A DNA stretch of 64,000 nucleotides from Methylotenera sp. (GCA_013141495.1 JABFQV010000010.1:1-64000), one strand, 5' to 3'; numbered from the stretch's first letter, positions 37,292 to 47,675 are shown. Program-made: numbers and translations. The notes: generated by a model from the letters alone, not told the origin.

Positions 37292-39154
37292 ATGTTAAAA
37301 CGAATTTTTTATTGTTTACTGCTTACATGTATAGCCCTATCTGCGCCTGTGAGCAACGCAGGCAATGCCGGCAGCACCCTTAAAGGCTTATTTACCAACA
37401 GCGCGACTGAAGATGAGTTTTTATCACCTGAGGTTGCGTTTGGTCTGGATATTAGGCAATCCAGCCAGCAAATTCTTGCTAATTTCACCGTAGCACCCGG
37501 CTATTATTTATACAAAGAACGCATAAAGTTTGTGTTAACGCCGTCAACTGCGCATGAAACTAGCCTGCCAGCGGGCGATATTAAAAACGACCCAAACTTT
37601 GGCAAAATGGAAGTTTTCCATCAAGACTTTACCGGGATAATTACGCTTAAAAGCGCGCAAAATGAAGTTATTACAATTAAAGCCACCTATCAGGGCTGTA
37701 GCGAAAAAGGTCTATGTTATGCGCCTCAACATAAAACCTTCACCATTACCCCAAACAATGCCTCTGACAACACCAATGCAGCGGCGGTTGGTGTCGCAAC
37801 AGCTTCCACACAAAATACAAACAGCTCTTTAAGTAACGATAGCCAAGCCGCAAATTTACTCAAAAGCGGCAAATGGTGGCTCATTATTTTAGGTTTTTTT
37901 GGTGCCGGCTTACTACTTGCATTCACCCCTTGCGTGTTCCCGATGATTCCGATTTTGTCCTCCATCATCATTGGTAAAAATGCACATGTAACCCGTCTGC
38001 ATGCCTTTAATTTATCATTGGCCTATACCTTGGGCATGTGTTTAACCTACACCTTGGCGGGTATAGCCGCCGGTCTTTCCGGGCAAATGCTAAGCAGTGC
38101 TTTGCAAACCCCATGGGCGCTGGGCTTTGGCGCATCAATTTTTGTACTACTCGCCCTTTCTATGTTTGGCTTCTATGAGCTCAAGCTCCCCAGCAGCCTA
38201 GAAAACAGCCTGTTTAACTTAAGCCACCGCATCAAAGGCGGGCACTTTTTTAGTGATTTTCTGATGGGAATATTATCCGCGTTAATCATTAGCCCATGTG
38301 TGGCAGCCCCGCTCGCAGGCGCTTTGCTCTACATTAGCTCAACCAATGACGTGGTACTTGGCGGCGTTGCTTTATTTTCACTCTCTCTCGGCATGGGCAC
38401 ACCGCTCCTGCTTATTGGCGCGTCCGCTGGCACGTTATTACCCAAGGTTGGCAACTGGATGAACGCCGTGCGTAACGTGTTTGGCGTGCTCATGTTAGGC
38501 GTTGCGGTGTGGCTAATTGCACCCGTTATTCCAGTAAGTGTACAAATGGCGCTATGGGCAGCTCTGTTAATCGTGCCCGCCATTTTTATGCATGCCTTGG
38601 ACAACCTCCCGGCTGACGCCAAACCAGCACTCAAGTTCTGGAAAGGCATCGCCATCATGTTGCTGGTGGCGGGCTTAGCGATGCTGATTGGCGCTTTATC
38701 GAACGCTAAATCACCGCTTGAGCCATTAGGTGGTTTGCTGACGAAAACCAGCAGTGCACACCAACAAAGCGCACTACAGTTTAACCGCGTTAAAAACCTT
38801 GCCGACCTCGAAAGCCAGCTCCAAGCGGCAAAAGGTAAGCCCGTGATGCTCGATTTTTATGCGGACTGGTGCGTGTCTTGCAAAGAGCTGGAACAATTCA
38901 CCTTTAATGATTCGCGCGTGCAAACCGCGCTAAAAGATACCGTGTTATTACAAGTCGATGTGACTGAAAACAATGATGACGATAAAGCTTTATTAAAAAA
39001 ATTCAGCCTATTCGGGCCACCAGGCATTCTCTTTTTCAATGCCCAATCAGAACACGAATCAAACCTGAAAGTAGTCGGCTACCAAAATGCAGACGCTTTT
39101 TTGCAAACACTTAACCAGCGCGGTAGCTGCTTACCTGAAACCATAGAATGCTAA
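37292..39154 (+). CDS. dsbD: Thiol:disulfide interchange protein DsbD
   Basis: Moves electrons from cytoplasmic thioredoxin across the membrane to periplasmic reductases. Order of domains: signal peptide (about 1-24), N-terminal immunoglobulin-like domain with the Cys pair in GCSEKGLCYAP near residue 133-139, about eight membrane helices (195-475) with conserved cysteines in FTPCVFPM and ISPCVAAP, and a C-terminal thioredoxin domain with WCVSC near 526-530. I chose the ATG at 37292, which gives a normal signal peptide and 620 residues. It overlaps tlpA by 7 bases. Confidence 0.95.
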   Translation: MLKRIFYCLLLTCIALSAPVSNAGNAGSTLKGLFTNSATEDEFLSPEVAFGLDIRQSSQQILANFTVAPGYYLYKERIKFVLTPSTAHETSLPAGDIKNDPNFGKMEVFHQDFTGIITLKSAQNEVITIKATYQGCSEKGLCYAPQHKTFTITPNNASDNTNAAAVGVATASTQNTNSSLSNDSQAANLLKSGKWWLIILGFFGAGLLLAFTPCVFPMIPILSSIIIGKNAHVTRLHAFNLSLAYTLGMCLTYTLAGIAAGLSGQMLSSALQTPWALGFGASIFVLLALSMFGFYELKLPSSLENSLFNLSHRIKGGHFFSDFLMGILSALIISPCVAAPLAGALLYISSTNDVVLGGVALFSLSLGMGTPLLLIGASAGTLLPKVGNWMNAVRNVFGVLMLGVAVWLIAPVIPVSVQMALWAALLIVPAIFMHALDNLPADAKPALKFWKGIAIMLLVAGLAMLIGALSNAKSPLEPLGGLLTKTSSAHQQSALQFNRVKNLADLESQLQAAKGKPVMLDFYADWCVSCKELEQFTFNDSRVQTALKDTVLLQVDVTENNDDDKALLKKFSLFGPPGILFFNAQSEHESNLKVVGYQNADAFLQTLNQRGSCLPETIEC

Positions 39155-39699
39155 ACATGAGCGTGTTCAGAAAATTTATTGCCAGCTTAGGTATCATCCT
39201 GGTCATGCTAAGTTTCGGCTTGGCGATACGCGCCTTCTACCCGACCGATGCTGTTGGCAATAACACCAACATTGCCACTAACGCGCTTTTTACCACCGCC
39301 TTCATTAACACAGAGGGTAAACCACAAAACCTGAAGCAGTATCAGGGCAAAATTATTGTGCTTAATTTTTGGGCAACCTGGTGCCCACCATGCCGTGAAG
39401 AAATGCCTGAGCTGACTCAATTGCACCAAGAATATCAGCACAAAAATGTAGTGGTATTGGGTCTTGCCCTAGATGAACTCAATTTAGTGCAGGAATTTTT
39501 GCAAGCATCCCCGGTTAGCTACCCGATTTTTGTTGCGGATAGCCCAGAAACGGATTTAAGCGAGCCGCTAGGCAATGACAAAAGCGTGTTGCCCTATACT
39601 GTAATTATTAACGCTGACGGCCAAGTGGTTAACACCTACTTTGGCCGCATCTCCAAATCTCTGATTGAAGCTGCAATCAAGCCTTTATTATCAGAGTAA
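39148..39699 (+). CDS. TlpA/ResA-type thioredoxin
   Basis: Membrane-anchored periplasmic thioredoxin. One N-terminal helix at about residues 10-30 is followed by a thioredoxin fold with the active site WCPPC near 78-82 (WATWCPPCREEMP). Such proteins often keep cysteines reduced for cytochrome c maturation or protect periplasmic enzymes, and DsbD encoded just upstream with a 7-base overlap is the likely electron donor. An ATG three codons in (39157) is an alternative start. Confidence 0.88.
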   Translation: MLNMSVFRKFIASLGIILVMLSFGLAIRAFYPTDAVGNNTNIATNALFTTAFINTEGKPQNLKQYQGKIIVLNFWATWCPPCREEMPELTQLHQEYQHKNVVVLGLALDELNLVQEFLQASPVSYPIFVADSPETDLSEPLGNDKSVLPYTVIINADGQVVNTYFGRISKSLIEAAIKPLLSE

Positions 39700-39708
39700 C
39701 GGCCAGTT

Positions 39709-39839
39709 TTAAACCCGGATTTTTCATTAGGACTTGGAGTGGCAACGCCGCACAGTTTGATGGATTTTTTGTGCAGATTTTATGGTCAAGTTGGCATTCA
39801 AGTAGATGCATAATCGCCTAATGGATAATCTGAGTTTAA
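39709..39839. mobile_element. Non-coding element with TTAACCC-type inverted repeats, copy 2
   Basis: A 131-base copy of the element at 27560. The shared core includes ggcaacgccgcacagtttga and gattttttgtgcagatttta. Ends are TTAAACCCGGATTTTTCATTAGG and its imperfect inverse, more diverged than in copy 1. About 47 internal bases are missing between ggtca and agttg. It lies between tlpA and aroQ and has no coding capacity. Confidence 0.8.
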
Positions 39840-39992
39840 TTGTCCAATGCTATCAGCATGTTGATAGCGGTATCCCATATAATTTCGCTTAATTACGCCA
39901 AAGTAGCTGGACAAAACGCGTTAACTTCGGCAAACTTGCGACTATGAATTATTGTAATTTAGGCAACAAGCATCTCAAACAGGCGGTTTACC

Positions 39993-40442
39993 ATGCCAAC
40001 TAAATCTATTTTAGTGTTGCATGGCCCTAATCTTAATCTATTAGGGTTACGTGAGCCGGAGCACTATGGCAATGCAACGCTTGAAAGCATCAATCAGGCG
40101 CTCGTCACACAAGCGCAATTGGCTAAGGTTGAGTTAGAAACATTTCAAAGCAACGCAGAAGCTGAACTTGTCACTAAAATTCAGTCAATTGCGTTTAAAA
40201 AGGTTGATTTTGTCATTATCAACCCAGCTGCGTTCACACACACATCAGTTGCCATGCGCGATGCACTCAGCGCTGTTAAAGTACCTTTTATCGAAGTGCA
40301 TCTATCTAACGTTTATGCACGAGAAGCATTTCGCCATCACTCTTATTTCTCTGATATCGCTGTTGGCGTTATCAGCGGTTTAGGCGCGCATGGCTACACA
40401 TTAGCGCTTGATTACGCTATCAATCACATCAATCGTTCTTAA
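39993..40442 (+). CDS. aroQ: 3-dehydroquinate dehydratase, type II
   Basis: Third step of the shikimate pathway. The 149-residue protein has the N-terminal [18 protein letters not shown] with the catalytic tyrosine, the central NPAAFTHTS near residue 78 and the EVHLSN segment near 103 with the conserved histidine. Length is normal. accB follows 33 bases later, the standard aroQ-accB-accC order. Confidence 0.97.
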   Translation: MPTKSILVLHGPNLNLLGLREPEHYGNATLESINQALVTQAQLAKVELETFQSNAEAELVTKIQSIAFKKVDFVIINPAAFTHTSVAMRDALSAVKVPFIEVHLSNVYAREAFRHHSYFSDIAVGVISGLGAHGYTLALDYAINHINRS

Positions 40443-40475
40443 AATAATAATAGTCAGTTTTAATTAGGGGTTACT

Positions 40476-40925
40476 ATGGATTTACGCAAACTTAAAAAAT
40501 TAATTGATCTTGTCGAAGCATCAGGCATTTCTGAGCTGGAACTCACAGAAGACGGTGAAAAAGTACGCATCAGCCGCAACTTTACCTCACAGGCGCCGGC
40601 ACAACATTATGCCAACTATGCGCCTCAGCAATATGCCGTAGCACCACAAGCGGCAGCACCCATTGCAGAGGTGGCTCCTGCCGTTGAAGAAGGCCATGCA
40701 GTTAACTCGCCTATGGTTGGTACGTTTTACCGCTCACCCTCGCCGGATGCAAAATCGTTTGTTGAAGTCGGCGATACGGTTGCAATAGGTGACACCCTTT
40801 GTATTATTGAAGCTATGAAACTATTAAATGAGATTGAATCTGACAAGGCAGGCGTCGTTAAAAAAATCCTGGTCGATAATGGTCAAGCCGTTGAATACGG
40901 CGAGCCACTGTTTATTATTGGCTAA
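40476..40925 (+). CDS. accB: Acetyl-CoA carboxylase biotin carrier protein
   Basis: Carries biotin between the carboxylase and transferase parts of acetyl-CoA carboxylase, first step of fatty-acid synthesis. The biotinylated lysine is K115 in [10 protein letters not shown]. The N-terminal helix, Ala/Pro-rich linker (about 45-75) and C-terminal biotinyl domain are in the usual order. 149 residues. Co-directional with accC after 77 bases. Confidence 0.97.
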   Translation: MDLRKLKKLIDLVEASGISELELTEDGEKVRISRNFTSQAPAQHYANYAPQQYAVAPQAAAPIAEVAPAVEEGHAVNSPMVGTFYRSPSPDAKSFVEVGDTVAIGDTLCIIEAMKLLNEIESDKAGVVKKILVDNGQAVEYGEPLFIIG

Positions 40926-41002
40926 GTTGTTTTAAACCGCTGAGCTATCGCTTAGCTTCAATTATTGTTTAAAGTTATTGTATAAATTAGGACTTCACTT
41001 TC

Positions 41003-42358
41003 ATGGCTATGTTTGACAAAATCTTAATCGCAAATCGCGGTGAAATCGCCCTACGCGTTCAGCGCGCATGTCGCGAACTTGGCATCAGAACGGTTGCCGT
41101 ACACTCCGAGGCTGACCGTGAAGCTAAATACGTAAAATTAGCGGATGAGTCTGTATGTATCGGCCCTGCACCATCTAGCCAAAGTTACTTAAATGTACCC
41201 GCTGTGATTAGCGCGGCTGAGGTCACCGACGCGCAGGCGATTCACCCAGGTTACGGCTTTTTATCTGAAAATGCCGATTTTGCAGAGCGCGTAGAACAAA
41301 GCGGCTTTGTATTTATTGGCCCTCGTGCTGAAACCATCCGTTTAATGGGCGACAAAGTATCCGCCAAAGAAGCGATGCGTAAAGCTGGCGTACCTTGCGT
41401 ACCCGGCTCAGAAGGCGCGCTACCTGATGACCCTGCTGAGATTATTAAAACAGCAAAGCAAATTGGCTACCCGGTTATTATTAAAGCGTCCGGCGGTGGC
41501 GGTGGACGCGGCATGCGCGTGGTGCATACCGAAGCTGCATTGCTGACTTCAGTCAATATGACCAAAGCCGAGGCGCAAGCCGCTTTTGGCAACCCCGTGG
41601 TTTACATGGAAAAATACCTTGAAAACCCGCGTCATATTGAAATCCAGATATTAGCGGATCAACACGGCAATGCCGTATATTTAGGTGAACGTGATTGCTC
41701 AATGCAACGCCGCCATCAAAAAATTATTGAAGAGGCGCCGGCACCTCTTTTAAACACAAGGTTGCGCGACAAAATTGGCGAACGTTGCGCAGAGGCCTGC
41801 CGTAAAATTAAATATCGTGGCGCAGGTACTTTTGAATTCTTATATGAAAACAATGAGTTTTATTTCATTGAGATGAATACGCGCTTGCAAGTTGAGCACA
41901 CTGTGACAGAAATGATTACAGGGATCGATTTAGTGCAACAGCAGATTTTTGTCGCCGCTGGTGAGAAGCTTAAATTCCGTCAAAAAGATATTGTGCTTAA
42001 AGGTCATGCCATTGAGTGCCGCTTAAACGCTGAAGACCCTTACACTTTTGTGCCATCTCCGGGCAAAATTAAAACCTTCCACATGCCAGGCGGACCTGGC
42101 GTGCGTATTGACACCCACGCCTACGCAGGCTACACGGTGCCGCCGCATTACGACTCAATGATAGGCAAGCTCATCACTTATGGCGATACGCGCGAGCAAG
42201 CCATTGCACGTATGCGCATTGCTTTATCTGAAATGATGGTTGATGGCATTAGCACTAACATTGCGCTACATGCTGATTTAATGGCCGATGCAGCCTTTCA
42301 TTTGGGTGGCACCAGCATTCACTACCTTGAACAAAAGCTTGGTATTTATAATAAATAG
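41003..42358 (+). CDS. accC: Biotin carboxylase
   Basis: ATP-dependent carboxylation of biotin on AccB. The ATP-grasp enzyme has [11 protein letters not shown] near residue 161-171, the EAPAP segment near 245 and the catalytic NTRLQVEH near 289-296. Length 451 matches the family (about 449). A second ATG two codons downstream is a possible start. It is followed by prmA after 11 bases, typical for betaproteobacteria. Confidence 0.98.
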   Translation: MAMFDKILIANRGEIALRVQRACRELGIRTVAVHSEADREAKYVKLADESVCIGPAPSSQSYLNVPAVISAAEVTDAQAIHPGYGFLSENADFAERVEQSGFVFIGPRAETIRLMGDKVSAKEAMRKAGVPCVPGSEGALPDDPAEIIKTAKQIGYPVIIKASGGGGGRGMRVVHTEAALLTSVNMTKAEAQAAFGNPVVYMEKYLENPRHIEIQILADQHGNAVYLGERDCSMQRRHQKIIEEAPAPLLNTRLRDKIGERCAEACRKIKYRGAGTFEFLYENNEFYFIEMNTRLQVEHTVTEMITGIDLVQQQIFVAAGEKLKFRQKDIVLKGHAIECRLNAEDPYTFVPSPGKIKTFHMPGGPGVRIDTHAYAGYTVPPHYDSMIGKLITYGDTREQAIARMRIALSEMMVDGISTNIALHADLMADAAFHLGGTSIHYLEQKLGIYNK

Positions 42359-42369
42359 GTAGGTAGTGC

Positions 42370-43266
42370 ATGGCTTGGGTATCGTTAAAAATTGAAGCAC
42401 AGGATCATACCGCTGATTTAATTAGCGATACGCTGATGGCGCTAGGTGCGCTCTCAGCAATTATTGAGGACGCAAACGCCGAAACCATTGATGAGCAGCC
42501 GATTTTTGGCGAGCCAGGCGATCCGCCACCAGGTATTTGGCAACAAAACCTAGTCAGCGCACTATTTGATGAGGGTGTTGATGTCAGCGACATGATGGCC
42601 AAACTGCAACAGCAAACCAAGCTATCTAATCTGCAATACTCAACCGAGATTATTCAAGAACAAGATTGGGTGCGTGCCACACAATCACAATTTGACCCGA
42701 TCAAAATTACAGATAATCTGTGGATTGTACCCACTTGGCACAGCGCACCAAACCCGGACGCGATTAACATTATATTAGACCCGGGCCTGGCATTTGGCAC
42801 CGGTAGCCACCCAACCACGCACCTATGTTTGGCCTGGTTAACGCAAACGGTCACCGCAGATGCCAGCGTGCTCGATTACGGCTGTGGTTCTGGCATTTTA
42901 GCCATTGCAGCTAAAAAATTGGGCGCGGGGCATGTAGTCGGTACTGATATTGACACGCAAGCGATTCAGTCAAGCTTATATAACGCCGAACAAAATGCCG
43001 TTGCGGCCGACTTTTACCACGCCAGCCAATATCAATCACAAACATTTGATATTGTGGTTGCCAATATTTTATCTAGTGCGCTAAGTGTTTTAGCCCCCGC
43101 GCTCGCAAAATCATGCAAAGCAGGTGGCAAAATTGCACTTTCTGGCATTTTACGCGAGCAAGAGTCTGCTGTTTCTGCAATTTACGCACAATGGTTTGAT
43201 ATGGAATCCCCACAGTATATGGATTCATGGGTGTTGCTCACAGGCACTAAAAAATGCGCACCATAA
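42370..43266 (+). CDS. prmA: Ribosomal protein L11 methyltransferase
   Basis: SAM-dependent enzyme that trimethylates ribosomal protein uL11. The N-terminal L11-binding domain spans about residues 1-65; the methyltransferase fold shows DPGLAFGTGSHPTT near 137 and the SAM motif LDYGCGSGIL near 165-174. Length 298 is usual. Its end overlaps the zinc-ribbon gene by 13 bases. Confidence 0.96.
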   Translation: MAWVSLKIEAQDHTADLISDTLMALGALSAIIEDANAETIDEQPIFGEPGDPPPGIWQQNLVSALFDEGVDVSDMMAKLQQQTKLSNLQYSTEIIQEQDWVRATQSQFDPIKITDNLWIVPTWHSAPNPDAINIILDPGLAFGTGSHPTTHLCLAWLTQTVTADASVLDYGCGSGILAIAAKKLGAGHVVGTDIDTQAIQSSLYNAEQNAVAADFYHASQYQSQTFDIVVANILSSALSVLAPALAKSCKAGGKIALSGILREQESAVSAIYAQWFDMESPQYMDSWVLLTGTKKCAP

Positions 43267-44450
43267 CTCGCTGCCCAGCCTGTGAAACTCAATTTTTTGT
43301 AACTGAAGCACAGCTCCACAAGCATGATGGTAAAGTTCGTTGCGGGCAGTGCCTGCATGTATTTGATGCAAAAACACAGCTGGTTGAGATAGACACACCA
43401 GTAACAGAAGCAACGGTTGCCGAAAACCCGCCAATTGAAATCGCCTCAGAAATAGAGCCCACGACTATAACAGCAGCACTCTCCGCACCAATAGAAAATG
43501 AGCCGACCCCTAGTATTGATGCTGACCCAGCACAAACTATCACCCCTGAGAACACAGCGCTGGATCACTCGGCTTCAAGTCAAATCAATCAAAAAACTGA
43601 AGAGGAATGGCCCGCGATAGACCATGCGGTATTCGATGAAAGTTCGCCTGCTGATACTGGCGCTTTAAACTTAAGCTCGCTCAATCAAGCCCCTTTTAAT
43701 CAAATCCAGGAGCCTTTTGTCGAGGCGCTTGAATTATCAGCCTCAGCTGAAGACGTACAAGCCTTTGCCGCTGAAGCTAATAATGCTAGCGACACCAATA
43801 CGACTGGCGATGATGAAGGCGACTTTGATGACCGCGCAGAACGTTCGTTTGATGCCGAGCAAATCAAAAACTTGAATGACATTACCAAGCTCAGCATCAT
43901 TGCAGATAATCGCGCTAATTATTTTGATGATTTGGCAAGTAAAGATAAGCTCACCACTAAAAACCTCAACAAAAAATCTCGCCGCTGGTTATGGCTAGCG
44001 GGTGCTTTTATATTACTAATATGCGCCGTGGCTCAAAGCATTTACTTTTTACGCGACAACATTGCCACTTATTACCCTAACGCCAAGCCCATACTAGAGA
44101 AAGCCTGTCAATCATTGGGCTGTAGCGTTAACTTGCCCAAGCAGATTGAGTTAATTGTGATTGATGATTCTGACATGCAGGAAGATCTCAATGTTGCGGG
44201 CGTCATGCACTTATCCAGCCGCTTAATTAACAAGGCCGACTTTAATTTAGCTTATCCAAACTTAGAGCTCACACTCACCGATACTGATGACAACCCCACA
44301 CTAAGACGCGTCTTTAAGCCAGCTGAATACTTGCCAGCCAATACTAATACAGCGTCAGGGCTAAAAGCTGGTGAAACTATTAAAATCAAGCTTGCGATTA
44401 CAACAACAGGTCAGGCCGTTGCTGGTTACCGCATTTTTGTCACCTATTAA
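43254..44450 (+). CDS. Zinc-ribbon and DUF3426 membrane protein
   Basis: N-terminal MJ0042-type zinc ribbon with two CxxC pairs (CPAC near residue 8 and CGQC near 30), a long acidic Pro/Glu-rich linker to about residue 240, one membrane helix near 246-267 and a C-terminal periplasmic DUF3426 domain. This layout is common behind prmA in betaproteobacteria. Function is unknown; the cytoplasmic zinc ribbon might bind nucleic acid or protein. A short AACCC/GGGTT hairpin follows the stop. Confidence 0.85.
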   Translation: MRTITRCPACETQFFVTEAQLHKHDGKVRCGQCLHVFDAKTQLVEIDTPVTEATVAENPPIEIASEIEPTTITAALSAPIENEPTPSIDADPAQTITPENTALDHSASSQINQKTEEEWPAIDHAVFDESSPADTGALNLSSLNQAPFNQIQEPFVEALELSASAEDVQAFAAEANNASDTNTTGDDEGDFDDRAERSFDAEQIKNLNDITKLSIIADNRANYFDDLASKDKLTTKNLNKKSRRWLWLAGAFILLICAVAQSIYFLRDNIATYYPNAKPILEKACQSLGCSVNLPKQIELIVIDDSDMQEDLNVAGVMHLSSRLINKADFNLAYPNLELTLTDTDDNPTLRRVFKPAEYLPANTNTASGLKAGETIKIKLAITTTGQAVAGYRIFVTY

Positions 44451-44484
44451 ACCCTGCTGGGTTAAAAATCACCGTTTACCGCAT

Positions 44485-44501
44485 CTCATGAATTTCATGA
44501 G
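44485..44501. promoter_or_regulatory. Perfect 17-base palindrome upstream of pqqA
   Basis: CTCATGAATTTCATGAG is symmetric around its central T, with 8-base arms. It lies about 100 bases before the pqqA ATG and could be an operator. No known regulator site is recognised. Confidence 0.4.
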
Positions 44502-44603
44502 CCCTATTTAATCACTTTACAGTATTGGTTTTTAAAACGCCTCTGTACTATGTGAGTCATAGATTGTGTAGTACTTAATTAAACAACTTTTAGGAGATTT
44601 ATC

Positions 44604-44675
44604 ATGTGGACAAAACCAGCAGCTACAGAAATGCGTTTCGGCTTTGAAGTTACAATGTACGTTTGCAATCGCTAA
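44604..44675 (+). CDS. pqqA: PQQ precursor peptide PqqA
   Basis: A 23-codon gene. The peptide begins MWTKPA and ends VCNR; E15 and Y19 in EVTMY are the two residues that PqqE cross-links to make pyrroloquinoline quinone, and both position and total length equal those of the Klebsiella peptide. TAGGAG lies nine bases before the ATG and a strong UUCG-loop terminator follows, so it is a single-gene transcript. No pqqB, C, D or E gene lies anywhere in the window; they must be elsewhere. Some methylotrophs of this family are recalled to carry several unlinked pqqA copies (not verified here). Confidence 0.92.
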   Translation: MWTKPAATEMRFGFEVTMYVCNR

Positions 44676-44728
44676 AACGCTTGATTATTGGTTAGATACT
44701 AAATCTAGCTAATAACCAAAACCTTAAT

Positions 44729-44758
44729 TAAAAACGGACACTTCGGTGTCCGTTTTTA
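44729..44758 (+). terminator. Strong terminator after pqqA
   Basis: AAAAACGGACAC and GTGTCCGTTTTT pair around a TTCG tetraloop, followed by further T. It cleanly ends the pqqA transcript before the PAS-GGDEF gene. Confidence 0.92.
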
Positions 44759-44871
44759 TTTGGCGTCCGATTTAATTTAATGTTACGCCCTTACTTGACC
44801 TACATCATGACTACTCTATATTTTTAGGCATAGCATGAACCGTATGTCGCCACTAAAAGTTAGGGGATATT

Positions 44872-46758
44872 TTGATAAAACGCCTGCATTCATTACTAAA
44901 AATTAGAAACAAATGGCTTCTGTGGTTAGCGTCTATCCTGTTGGCGCTGTTGTTAACCTTACCAATTGTTGTTGCTATCGGGCTCTTGTTAGACGGGAAA
45001 GTAGCCGAAAGTGACCTGATCTCCGCCGTGGTGGCATCCATATTGGTTGCTTCTATCGTGAGCGGCTTTATCATTTATTTTCAGCAACTTACTAATGAGT
45101 TGCAACATCATAATGATCACCTCAAAGCCATTATAAAATGCTTTCCTGTGCCAATTGCAATCAACAATGATGAAAATTATGCAGTTACGCTCAACCCAGA
45201 GTTCGTCCATACCTTTGGCTATACCACAGATGACATTCCTACGCTCAATGATTGGTGGCCTAAGGCCTATCCTGACAAAAACTATAGGCAGTGGGTCATG
45301 GATGGATGGCGCACGCGCCAACAAAAATCAGCCGCAAACGGTACCCCGTTTGAACCCATGGAAGTTAACATTCAATGTAAAAACGGCGATATAAAAACGG
45401 TCCTTGCATCGGCCACGCCACTTGGCGCCGGATTTGAAAAAGTGCAGCTTGTTGTACTTTACGATATTTCTGAAAAGATTGATATCTTTAATGAGCTGTG
45501 GCTGATGAAGTCGATTATTGATAACAGCAATCTTTCTAATTTTATATTGAGCCCAGAAGGAAAAGTGGTATTTGTTAATGATTATGCCTGCCAGGTTTTA
45601 GACTACACGCGTGATGAGCTTACCAAAATGCACCCTTGGGATTTTGACCCTGACTTTAATGCTGATGCTTGGCCAAGCGTGTGGTCTCAATTAAAAGAGA
45701 ATAAAACCATCAACCTTGAAACGCGTCACCGTCGTAAGGATGGCACAGTTTTAGACGTAGAGGTTAAGGGGCATTACATTAAGCACAAAGCGCATGAATA
45801 TAGCTTTACATTTGTACAAGACATCACTGAGCGCAAATTAGTAGATGCTGAACTGCGTATTGCCGCTACTGCATTTGAATCCCAGGAAGGCATGATTATT
45901 ACTGATGCCAACTCAAAGATTCTAAAAATTAATCATTCATTTACCAGAATTACTGGCTACACCTCTGAAGAAGCCCTTGGTCGCAAAATGACCCTGCTAA
46001 AATCGGGCATCCATGATGCTGAGTTCTACCGTGGCATGTGGGATAGCATACAATCAACCGGTTCTTGGCAAGGTGAAATTTGGAACCGCCGTAAAAATGG
46101 TGATATTTATCCTGAATGGCTCACCATCACTGCGGTTAAAGATGCGAGTGGCGTAGTCACACACTATGTTGGTACCATGATTGATATTACTGCACGTAAA
46201 GCGATTGAAGATCGCGTGCATCATCTCGCCCACTATGATGTGTTAACTGATTTACCCAATCGTGCCCTACTCTCTGATCGCTTGCATCAGGCGCTGGCGC
46301 AAGCCAAGCGTGATAAATCCAAGTTAGCGCTTATTTTTCTGGATCTTGATTACTTTAAACCTGTGAATGACGAACTAGGGCATGAGGTAGGTGACTTATT
46401 ACTGAAACAAGTTGCACTGCGTTTACAACATTGTATAAAACGAGAAACAGATACGCTGTCGCGGGTGGGCGGTGATGAGTTTGTGATTATTCTTTCGCAT
46501 ATTGAATCAGATCAAGATGCGGCCCTGATGGCTGACAAAATTATTCTATCTCTGATGCGGCCATTTGAGATTGAAGAAAATGTCATCAACATCTCGTGTA
46601 GTGTCGGCATTGGCGTTTACCCTACCCACGGCAAAGATGCCACAAGCCTGATGCGGGTTGCGGATAATGCCATGTATCAAGCCAAACGTGCTGGACGTGG
46701 CCGCTTCTGCTTTTATACCCCAGATACGGTCGATGAAAAACTGACTACTCGATCATGA
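44872..46758 (+). CDS. Membrane PAS-GGDEF diguanylate cyclase
   Basis: Predicted c-di-GMP synthase. Two N-terminal membrane helices (about 15-36 and 46-68), three PAS domains (about 80-195, 205-325, 328-450) and a C-terminal GGDEF domain. The active-site motif RVGGDEF near residue 531 is intact, and an RETD inhibitory site lies five residues before it, so product feedback is expected. Start is TTG behind TTAGGGG. 628 residues. Its end overlaps oxyR by 14 bases on the opposite strand. The ligand of the PAS domains is unknown. Confidence 0.9.
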   Translation: MIKRLHSLLKIRNKWLLWLASILLALLLTLPIVVAIGLLLDGKVAESDLISAVVASILVASIVSGFIIYFQQLTNELQHHNDHLKAIIKCFPVPIAINNDENYAVTLNPEFVHTFGYTTDDIPTLNDWWPKAYPDKNYRQWVMDGWRTRQQKSAANGTPFEPMEVNIQCKNGDIKTVLASATPLGAGFEKVQLVVLYDISEKIDIFNELWLMKSIIDNSNLSNFILSPEGKVVFVNDYACQVLDYTRDELTKMHPWDFDPDFNADAWPSVWSQLKENKTINLETRHRRKDGTVLDVEVKGHYIKHKAHEYSFTFVQDITERKLVDAELRIAATAFESQEGMIITDANSKILKINHSFTRITGYTSEEALGRKMTLLKSGIHDAEFYRGMWDSIQSTGSWQGEIWNRRKNGDIYPEWLTITAVKDASGVVTHYVGTMIDITARKAIEDRVHHLAHYDVLTDLPNRALLSDRLHQALAQAKRDKSKLALIFLDLDYFKPVNDELGHEVGDLLLKQVALRLQHCIKRETDTLSRVGGDEFVIILSHIESDQDAALMADKIILSLMRPFEIEENVINISCSVGIGVYPTHGKDATSLMRVADNAMYQAKRAGRGRFCFYTPDTVDEKLTTRS

Positions 46759-47647
46759 CCAAACTTTTGGACTCTATCGCTCTAATCGCTTCTGCCACAC
46801 AAGTGACAGCCATTGCTCGCGCATAGCTTTTGCGCCATGCCAGCGCAATTCTACGCACTGGCACTGGCGCTGCAAACGGGATCACTTTAACCAACGGATT
46901 GATATACCGTTCTGTAGCAGCGCTAGCTGGCAACACGGTAATGCCTAAATTTGAAGCCACCATATTACGTATGGTTTCTAAGGAGTTCCCCTGTAGTACT
47001 TGCCCTTTACGTGAGAGCTCCGGGCATGCTTGCAACACCTGATGGCTATAACAATGACCAGTATTTAATAACAACACATGCTCATCTATCAGTTCATGCG
47101 CCTCTATTGACTTGCGATTGGCCCAATGGTGATTGATAGGCACCATCACCACATATTTTTCATCATATAACGGTAGCGTATTGATGCCGGGCACATCAAA
47201 CGGCAATGCCACCACTGCGGCATCGATGACACCACTTTTTAATTGTGCCTCTAACTGCACTGTTAGATTTTCTTCTACATCCAGCGGCATTTCAGGTGCA
47301 CTTTCGCGCAAAATCGGGATGATTTCTGGCAACAAATAAGGCCCAACCGAGTAAATCAAACCTAAGCGAAAAGCGCCGCTGAGCTGATTGTTACCTTGCT
47401 TTGCAATTTCACGAATCTGATTCGCTTGTTCTAACACTTTAATCGCCTGCTCTATAATCTTTTCGCCAATAGGTGTCGGATTAATGTCAGTGCGGCTACG
47501 CTCAAAAATCATCACGCCGAGCTCATCTTCCAGTTTTTTAATTGCCAAGCTTAGCGCTGGCTGGCTGACAAAACATTTTTCAGAGGCGCGTCTAAAATTG
47601 CGCTCTTTTGCAATAGCCACCACAAAACGTAATTCGCTCAAGGTCAT
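46745..47647 (-). CDS. oxyR: OxyR, peroxide-sensing LysR regulator
   Basis: LysR-type regulator activated by hydrogen peroxide. The N-terminal winged helix (FRRASEKCFVSQPALSLAIK near 18-37) is followed by the effector domain. The two redox cysteines are C199 in TGHCYSH and C208, the same numbers as in E. coli OxyR. Length 300. It sits downstream of katG on the same strand with 270 bases between, so it probably regulates katG and itself. Confidence 0.93.
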   Translation of the reverse strand: MTLSELRFVVAIAKERNFRRASEKCFVSQPALSLAIKKLEDELGVMIFERSRTDINPTPIGEKIIEQAIKVLEQANQIREIAKQGNNQLSGAFRLGLIYSVGPYLLPEIIPILRESAPEMPLDVEENLTVQLEAQLKSGVIDAAVVALPFDVPGINTLPLYDEKYVVMVPINHHWANRKSIEAHELIDEHVLLLNTGHCYSHQVLQACPELSRKGQVLQGNSLETIRNMVASNLGITVLPASAATERYINPLVKVIPFAAPVPVRRIALAWRKSYARAMAVTCVAEAIRAIESKSLVMIE

Positions 47648-47675
47648 AATTTTTGCATCTCAATAACTAATTATC

